From Actinoplanes ianthinogenes (lineage in GTDB: Bacteria; Actinomycetota; Actinomycetes; Mycobacteriales; Micromonosporaceae), in contig NZ_AP023356.1 in NCBI RefSeq assembly GCF_018324205.1, positions 9,306,501 to 9,370,500 of the forward strand: 64,000 bases of DNA. Direction: 5' to 3'. The notes under the pieces were generated by a model, which saw only the letters and a list, made by a program, of their open reading frames with translations, made no database searches and was not told the origin of the DNA. Made by a program: the position numbers and the translations under genes. Below are positions 59,708-64,000 of the stretch, piece after piece; position 1 is the first letter of the stretch, and every line of letters starts with the position of its first letter.

Positions 59708-61702
59708 TCAGGCCTTGCTGAACTTCTGGGCGGCGGAGCCGTTGCAGTCCCAGATCTGCAGGCGGGCGCCGTTGGCGGTGCTGCCGGACGGCGAGTCGAC
59801 GCAGCGGCCGGACTGCGGGTTGGTGATGGTGCCGTTGCTGTTGACGACCCAGGTCTGCGCCGCGTTGCCGGTGCAGTTGTGCAGCTGGAGCTGGGTGCCG
59901 TTGGCGGTGCCGCCACCGGCGATGTCCAGGCACATGCCCAGGGTGGTCAGTGACTGGCCGGTCCAGGCCCAGTGCTGGTCCTTGGCGGTGAGCTGGCAGT
60001 CCCAGAGCTGCACGGCCGCCCCGTCGCCACCGACGTCGTCGCCGGCCACGTCGACGCACTTGCCGCCGGGAGCGGTCAGGTTGGTGGCGCCGCCGTTGTA
60101 GGCGAACTTCTGCGCGCCGGAGCCGTTGCAGTCCCAGATCTGCAGCCGCGTGCCGTTGGCGGTGGCGCCGGACGGCGAGTCGACGCAGCGGCCGGACTGC
60201 GGGTTGCGCAGCGAGCCGTCGGGCTGGGTGACGAACTGCTGGCCGCCGACCCCGTTGCAGTCCCAGAGCTCCAGCTTGGCCCCGTTGGCGGTGCCGTTGC
60301 CGGTGATGTCGAGGCAGCGGCCCAGAGTCCGCAGGGTGCCGCCGGTGAGCGTCCAGTGCTGGTCCTTGGCGCTCGCCTGGCAGTCCCACAGCTGCACGGC
60401 CGCGCCGTTGCCACCGGTGTCGTCACCGGCCACGTCGACGCACTTGCCGCCCGGCCCGGCGACGGTGTAACCGGTGGTCGAGCCGCCACCGCCACCCCCG
60501 CCGCCGCCACCACCGACGAACGGCGAGAGGGTGACGCCGGCCGAGGTCGGGTTGTTCGAGTAGACCAGCGACTCCTGGTTCTGCACGTCGTCGAAGGCGA
60601 ACGCGTACGCCTTCCCGTCCGCCATGTTCGCGTGGATGATCCGCGCGTACTGGTTGGTGGGGTTGCTCTTGTAGAAGTCGGCCGCCGTGCCGCCCGGCTG
60701 GGTGTCGATGGTGCCGAGGGTGCCCCGGTTCAGCGCCGCGCACAGGGTACGGGCGATCGGGCCGACCACCAGGTCGTTGGGCGCGGCGAGGTTGCCGTCA
60801 CAGCCCCAGACGTTGGCGCTCGACGGCTTGTTGAACGAGGCGACCTGCGCGCCGGAGCTGTTCGTGAACACCATGGTGGTCCCGGACGTACGTCCGAAGT
60901 ACTTGGTGTTGGGCTGGTCCCCGAACGGCACCACGGTGAGCGTCTTGCTCGCGTAGGCGTTCCACGCGGAGGTGATGTAGGAGTCCAGGTAGGTGCTGCT
61001 GAGCAGCCCCGCGTCGGCGGACTTGCCCGGCGAGAGCACCCGCAGCACGGTCCCGTCCGAGCGGGTCACCACGGTGTTCGCCCAGCCGGGCTGCGCCTTG
61101 ATCTGGTCGATCACGTTCTGCCGGCCGTTGGCGACGACCGTGCCGGTGGTCTTGATGCCGTCGCTGCCGGAGACGGTGACCACGTGCGGGACGGCGAACA
61201 TGTCCACCTGCGAGCTGTTGAGCCACAGCCCGGAGTCGTTGTAGGTGAACTCGCTCCAGTCGAACAGGATGTCGTGGTTCGGGTCGCCGGAGGCCCACGG
61301 CGCCGGCTGCACCAGGCCGTCCGGGGTGAGGAAGAACTTGAGCTTCGCGCCGAGCGACATGTAGAGCCGGCCGGAGAAGTTGCGCGGCAGCTGCACGGTG
61401 GTGCTGCCGCCGTTGCCCGGTCCGCCGATGGCGACGTCCGGGGCGGGGGACGGGGGCAGCGAGCCGGCCGGCCAGGCGTTGAAGGTGCCGCCGGCGGTGA
61501 CGTAGCCGAGCCGGCCGGTCGTCAGGTTGACGCCGATGACGTACAGATAGGTCGTGTCACCACGCCCGGTGCTGTTGGTGACCGTGAACGGCAGCAGGTT
61601 GGGTCCGACGGCCTGGGCCGCCGGCGCGGCCGCGGCCACGCCCGCTGGGATTGCTGTCAGGAGCGCGGCGAGCGCGCTCAACAGTCTTTTTCGTACGGCC
61701 AT
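59708..61702 (-). CDS. Secreted GH64 beta-1,3-glucanase with two CBM13 modules
   Basis: 664 aa from ATG 61702. Signal peptide about 1-31 (APAAQA). Laminaripentaose-producing type GH64 domain about 33-400: Glu151 (FDWSEFTYND) and Asp167 (SSQVDMF) have the same 16-residue spacing as catalytic Glu154/Asp170 of the Streptomyces matensis enzyme. A poly-Gly linker near 405 precedes two tandem ricin-type CBM13 domains that are a recent duplication. Attacks fungal or algal beta-1,3-glucan. Promoter carries a CebR-like palindrome. Confidence 0.95.
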   Translation of the reverse strand: MAVRKRLLSALAALLTAIPAGVAAAAPAAQAVGPNLLPFTVTNSTGRGDTTYLYVIGVNLTTGRLGYVTAGGTFNAWPAGSLPPSPAPDVAIGGPGNGGSTTVQLPRNFSGRLYMSLGAKLKFFLTPDGLVQPAPWASGDPNHDILFDWSEFTYNDSGLWLNSSQVDMFAVPHVVTVSGSDGIKTTGTVVANGRQNVIDQIKAQPGWANTVVTRSDGTVLRVLSPGKSADAGLLSSTYLDSYITSAWNAYASKTLTVVPFGDQPNTKYFGRTSGTTMVFTNSSGAQVASFNKPSSANVWGCDGNLAAPNDLVVGPIARTLCAALNRGTLGTIDTQPGGTAADFYKSNPTNQYARIIHANMADGKAYAFAFDDVQNQESLVYSNNPTSAGVTLSPFVGGGGGGGGGGGSTTGYTVAGPGGKCVDVAGDDTGGNGAAVQLWDCQASAKDQHWTLTGGTLRTLGRCLDITGNGTANGAKLELWDCNGVGGQQFVTQPDGSLRNPQSGRCVDSPSGATANGTRLQIWDCNGSGAQKFAYNGGATNLTAPGGKCVDVAGDDVGGDGAAVQLWDCQLTAKDQHWAWTGQSLTTLGMCLDIAGGGTANGTQLQLHNCTGNAAQTWVVNSNGTITNPQSGRCVDSPSGSTANGARLQIWDCNGSAAQKFSKA
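59712..60479 (-). repeat. Two tandem 384-bp units encoding CBM13 modules
   Basis: Units 59712-60095 and 60096-60479 keep a constant 384-bp offset at both ends. Stretches such as those encoding QSGRCVDSPSG and PGGKCVDVAGDD are nearly identical in DNA. Confidence 0.85.
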
Positions 61703-61747
61703 AGGGGACTCCAGGGGGAACGGGGAGTGAGGTGCGCCACAGGACGA

Positions 61748-61759
61748 GAGAGCGCTCTC
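61748..61759. promoter_or_regulatory. CebR-like palindrome upstream of GH64
   Basis: GAGAGCGCTCTC, a perfect 12-bp palindrome 45 bp before the GH64 start. In the form TGAGAGCGCTCTCT on the minus strand it resembles the CebR box TGGGAGCGCTCCCA, so a LacI-family repressor encoded elsewhere probably acts here. Confidence 0.72.
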
Positions 61760-61964
61760 AGATAATGTCCTTAACAATTGTGAACTGTCAATGGCGGCTC
61801 ACCCGGTTCGGACGACGACCCGGCCGGCCCGGCGACGTAGCGTGCCGCCATGGACGCCGCGGCCGCCGATCGGTACGCCACGTCCATCGCCGGCGCGACC
61901 CACCCGGCCCGCGACCTGCCGCGTGCCCCGCGAGTGCCGGTGCGCGGACTGCTCCCCGCGCCGG

Positions 61965-62546
61965 TCAGGAGGGACGGCCCAGCACCCGGGCGGTGACCTC
62001 GGCGACCAGGCTCGGCGGGATCGGCCGGTGCGCGACGAAGCGCCGGTAGAAGAACGGTGCGGCCAGCAGGTCGACGGTCAGTTCCGGGTCGAGTCCGGCG
62101 GGAAGCTGACCGCGCTGCCGAGCCCGGAGCAGCACGGCCAGCATCGGCTCCCGGCGACGCCGGGTCAGCTCGGCGTGCAGCGTCCGCAGGGCGGGATCGC
62201 GCTCGGCCGCGTCGATGAAGGCGGCGAGCAGGCGCGGGAACGGCGTGTGGTCCAGCAGTGCGACGAACGCGGTGAGCAACTCCGCGACGTCGGTCTCCAC
62301 CCGGCCGGTGTCCGGGGTCGGCAGCGGTTCGAAGGCGGCGTCCATGGCGTCGACCAGCAGCGCGCTCGCGGTGGGCCAGTGCCGGTAGAGCGTTGCCTTG
62401 CTGGCACCGGCCCGCCGGGCGACCGCTTCCATGGTGAAGCCCGCGAGGCCGTGCTCGTCGAGCACCTCCAGGGCGGCCCGGAGCACCCGCCGGCGGGCGC
62501 CCGGCCCACGCGAAATGGGCCGTTGTGCCCCTGTCGGTCGTGTCAT
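61965..62546 (-). CDS. TetR-family transcriptional regulator
   Basis: 193 aa from ATG 62546. RRRVLRAALEVLDEHGLAGFTMEAVARRAGASKATLYRHWPTASALLVDAM is the TetR helix-turn-helix. The C-terminal ligand domain has RLLAAFIDAAERDPALRTLHAELTRRRREPM. Divergent from the DoxX-like gene with a palindrome in between, so it probably represses that gene and itself. Confidence 0.93.
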   Translation of the reverse strand: MTRPTGAQRPISRGPGARRRVLRAALEVLDEHGLAGFTMEAVARRAGASKATLYRHWPTASALLVDAMDAAFEPLPTPDTGRVETDVAELLTAFVALLDHTPFPRLLAAFIDAAERDPALRTLHAELTRRRREPMLAVLLRARQRGQLPAGLDPELTVDLLAAPFFYRRFVAHRPIPPSLVAEVTARVLGRPS

Positions 62547-62562
62547 TGTCCGCGCCCTCATC

Positions 62563-62578
62563 GAAACGGTAGCGTTTC
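62563..62578. promoter_or_regulatory. TetR operator between TetR and DoxX-like genes
   Basis: GAAACG-GTAG-CGTTTC, perfect 6-bp arms, overlapping the intergenic promoter region 17 bp from the TetR start and 22 bp from the DoxX start. Confidence 0.7.
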
Positions 62579-62600
62579 TATAAGGGTAAGGGAGGTGTCG

Positions 62601-62966
62601 ATGCGACCTCACCCCGGCGCCTACTGGCTGACCACCGCCGTCGTGGCGGGTGAGTGCGCGGTCGGCGGCGCCCTCGACCTGATCAAGGCGCCGCCGTTCT
62701 TTCCGATGATGATCGAGTTGGGCTATCCGGCCTACCTAGCCGCGATCTTGGGCACGGCCAAACTCATCGCCGCGGTGATCCTGCTGGCACCACGCCTGCC
62801 TCGCCTGAAGGAGTGGGCCTACGCCGGCGTCACCATCAACATGATCGGTGCGGCCGCCTCGCACCTCGCCGTGCACCAACCCGTCACCACTGTGCTGGCG
62901 CCTACCGTGTTCGTGGTCCTGGCGTTGCTGTCCTGGGCGTGGCGTCCACCTTCCCGCACCCTCTGA
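62601..62966 (+). CDS. DoxX-like four-helix membrane protein
   Basis: 121 aa with four TM segments (WLTTAVVAGECAVGGALDLI, LAAILGTAKLIAAVILLAP, WAYAGVTINMIGAAASHLAV, LAPTVFVVLALLSWAW). DoxX-like family, small membrane proteins often controlled by a divergent TetR/MarR and linked to redox stress. GGGAGG stands seven bases before ATG 62601. Confidence 0.88.
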   Translation: MRPHPGAYWLTTAVVAGECAVGGALDLIKAPPFFPMMIELGYPAYLAAILGTAKLIAAVILLAPRLPRLKEWAYAGVTINMIGAAASHLAVHQPVTTVLAPTVFVVLALLSWAWRPPSRTL

Positions 62967-63005
62967 GCTGGGCCGATTGCTCCTCGGTGCGAGCATCCTG
63001 GTCCG

Positions 63006-63611
63006 ATGTTCGTGTTCGATGCGGCTTCCGAGCCGGGCCGCCGACGCTTCGCCGGCCCGGTGGTCCTCGCCGTGGTCTTGCTGATCGGGGTGGCGTTGTG
63101 GCGGTTTCCGCCCGCCGGCGTGACCGCACCCGATCCCTCGCCCCCGGCCCCGCCCCCGCCGGGGGACACCTTCAGGTGCGGGTCCGTTTACCTGGGCGAT
63201 GATGCTGTCCAGCGGGCGAAGGACGACGAGACGTGCCGGCGGCTGTCGGCTGACTACTTCCGGCGGTCACCCCGGACGAATCAGGACGCCGTCGATCCCC
63301 GGGCCGTGGACATCAGCCGCGCCGTGCTGGTGGTGGCCTGCGCCGACCAGGTGTCGAGCGGGTGTCCGTACCGGGAACGTCCGGCGCGGCCCGATGACGT
63401 GACGAAGATCAGCGGCGTCCTGCGCGGCATGGGCTACCCGGAGGCGACGGTCCGCCTCGCTCGTCCGGCCGATCCGGCGGCCGAGGGGACCGTGATCATC
63501 GGCGTACCCGTCGATGGTCTCTGCTACGTCGCCGGCATCCGGATGGGCTTCCCGCCGCAGGCGGTTCCGCTCTCCGGCCTGCTCCCCGACGGCCGCTGCC
63601 TGGACCGGTGA
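63006..63611 (+). CDS. Single-pass membrane protein of unknown function
   Basis: 201 aa. One TM helix about 15-33 (FAGPVVLAVVLLIGVALW), a Pro-rich spacer (DPSPPAPPPPGD), and an extracytoplasmic domain with five cysteines. No recognised family. Monocistronic in a spacious region. The ORF is well coded (third-position GC), so it is real. Confidence 0.7.
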   Translation: MFVFDAASEPGRRRFAGPVVLAVVLLIGVALWRFPPAGVTAPDPSPPAPPPPGDTFRCGSVYLGDDAVQRAKDDETCRRLSADYFRRSPRTNQDAVDPRAVDISRAVLVVACADQVSSGCPYRERPARPDDVTKISGVLRGMGYPEATVRLARPADPAAEGTVIIGVPVDGLCYVAGIRMGFPPQAVPLSGLLPDGRCLDR

Positions 63612-63641
63612 CCCGACGGCGGACCGTGGCGGGCTTCCGGG

Positions 63642-64000
63642 TCAGCCGAAGGCCCACTCCACGGTGACGGTCACGGACAGCTGCTGCTGCCCGGGCTCGA
63701 CCGGCGCCGCCGCGCCGGGGGCGAATGACGCGAATCTGTCCTGGCCGCCGGTGTACTCGTAGCTGGGAGTGCCCTCGGTGATCTTGACGACGTGGCCGAG
63801 TGGGCGGCCGGCCGCGCGGGCGTACAGTTCGGCCTTGCCGCGGGCGTCGGCGAAGGCCTTCTCCCGGGCCTGGGCCAGCAGGGCGGCGTCGTTCTCGATC
63901 GCGAAGGACACGCCGTTGAGCCGGGCCGCGTCACCGCCCGCCGCGACGGCCGCGGAGATGACCGGGCCGGCCTGCGGGATCTTCCGGATCTTCGCGGTGA
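63642..64000 (-). CDS. SIMPL-domain (DUF541) protein, 5' part beyond the window
   Basis: The frame runs off the right edge without a start. Visible sequence KIPQAGPVISAAVAAGGDAARLNGVSFAIEN and LLAQAREKAFADARGKAELYARAAGRPLGHVVKITEG is the SIMPL/DUF541 pattern of secreted or periplasmic-type beta/alpha proteins. The end is VTVTVEWAFG. Function unknown; oligomeric ring formation is reported for family members. Confidence 0.85.
   Translation of the reverse strand, partial: TAKIRKIPQAGPVISAAVAAGGDAARLNGVSFAIENDAALLAQAREKAFADARGKAELYARAAGRPLGHVVKITEGTPSYEYTGGQDRFASFAPGAAAPVEPGQQQLSVTVTVEWAFG

Noticed and set aside
61849..61998. Short plus-strand frame MDAAAADRYATSIAGATHP...
   Set aside because: Begins with a reasonable ATG but has no ribosome binding site, ends after 49 codons and overlaps the TetR gene; could be a relic but evidence is too thin.

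Overview
The window is high-GC DNA (codon third positions almost all G or C). It is dense in secreted plant, fungal and chitin polysaccharide hydrolases carrying ricin-type (CBM13), CBM2, CBM5 and F5/8 modules. It also has an ABC sugar importer without its own ATPase, F420-type oxidoreductases and many one-component regulators. This is typical of a filamentous soil actinobacterium. The gene styles fit Micromonosporaceae (Actinoplanes-like), but that assignment is an inference from style and not from a marker gene. No rRNA, tRNA, IS element, prophage or CRISPR array was seen.

Layout. 0-6 kb: hemicellulose block with a GH127 arabinofuranosidase (truncated at the window edge), CBM2-GH62 arabinofuranosidase, a lipid kinase and GH10-CBM13 xylanase. 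6-13.9 kb: GGDEF-EAL protein, alpha/beta hydrolase, ThuA-CBM13 secreted protein, epoxide hydrolase, SARP-like and PadR-like regulators, a small secreted Cys-rich protein and a VOC protein. 13.9-19.8 kb: a Mef-like MFS exporter preceded by a probable leader-peptide attenuator, a divergent pair of GH18-CBM5 chitinases, then a secreted Ig-like/beta-propeller pair closed by a strong terminator. 19.8-43.4 kb: accessory enzymes and regulators (HEAT protein, AKR, methyltransferase/HxlR, MDR/MerR/AraC, APH-like kinases, TauE, PadR/membrane pair, TmrB-like, DUF3626, NmrA, FN3K, LLM oxidoreductase, GNAT, SUKH, metallophosphoesterase, VanZ, S37 peptidase), with two visible gene relics.

43.4-49.2 kb: a compact sugar-utilisation locus laid out like Streptomyces cebR-cebEFG-bglC. 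A LacI repressor is divergent from a lipoprotein binding protein, two permeases and a GH1 beta-glucosidase. The promoter region holds one single and one double copy of the same palindrome. 49.3-53.6 kb: LytR_C membrane protein, a frameshifted gene, an APC permease and a second LacI regulator. 53.6-56.8 kb: GH92 mannosidase with two F5/8 domains and a perfect 14-bp LacI-type operator. 56.9-59.6 kb: ABC-2 exporter operon with a PucR regulator. 59.7-61.7 kb: GH64 beta-1,3-glucanase with duplicated CBM13 modules, a third class of LacI-type operator and a perfect 19-bp terminator hairpin. 61.9-64 kb: TetR, DoxX-like, an unknown membrane-anchored protein and a truncated SIMPL protein.

How it works together. 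Extracellular enzymes attack arabinan/arabinoxylan, xylan, chitin, beta-1,3-glucan and mannan glycans. The ABC importer plus GH1 enzyme would take up and split the resulting beta-linked oligosaccharides. At least three distinct LacI-type operator classes, plus a TTAGGAAA-type element at the chitinases, suggest that each polymer has its own switch. The most unusual element is the candidate leaderless leader peptide with a Shine-Dalgarno-sequestering hairpin in front of the MFS exporter at 15.1-15.2 kb.
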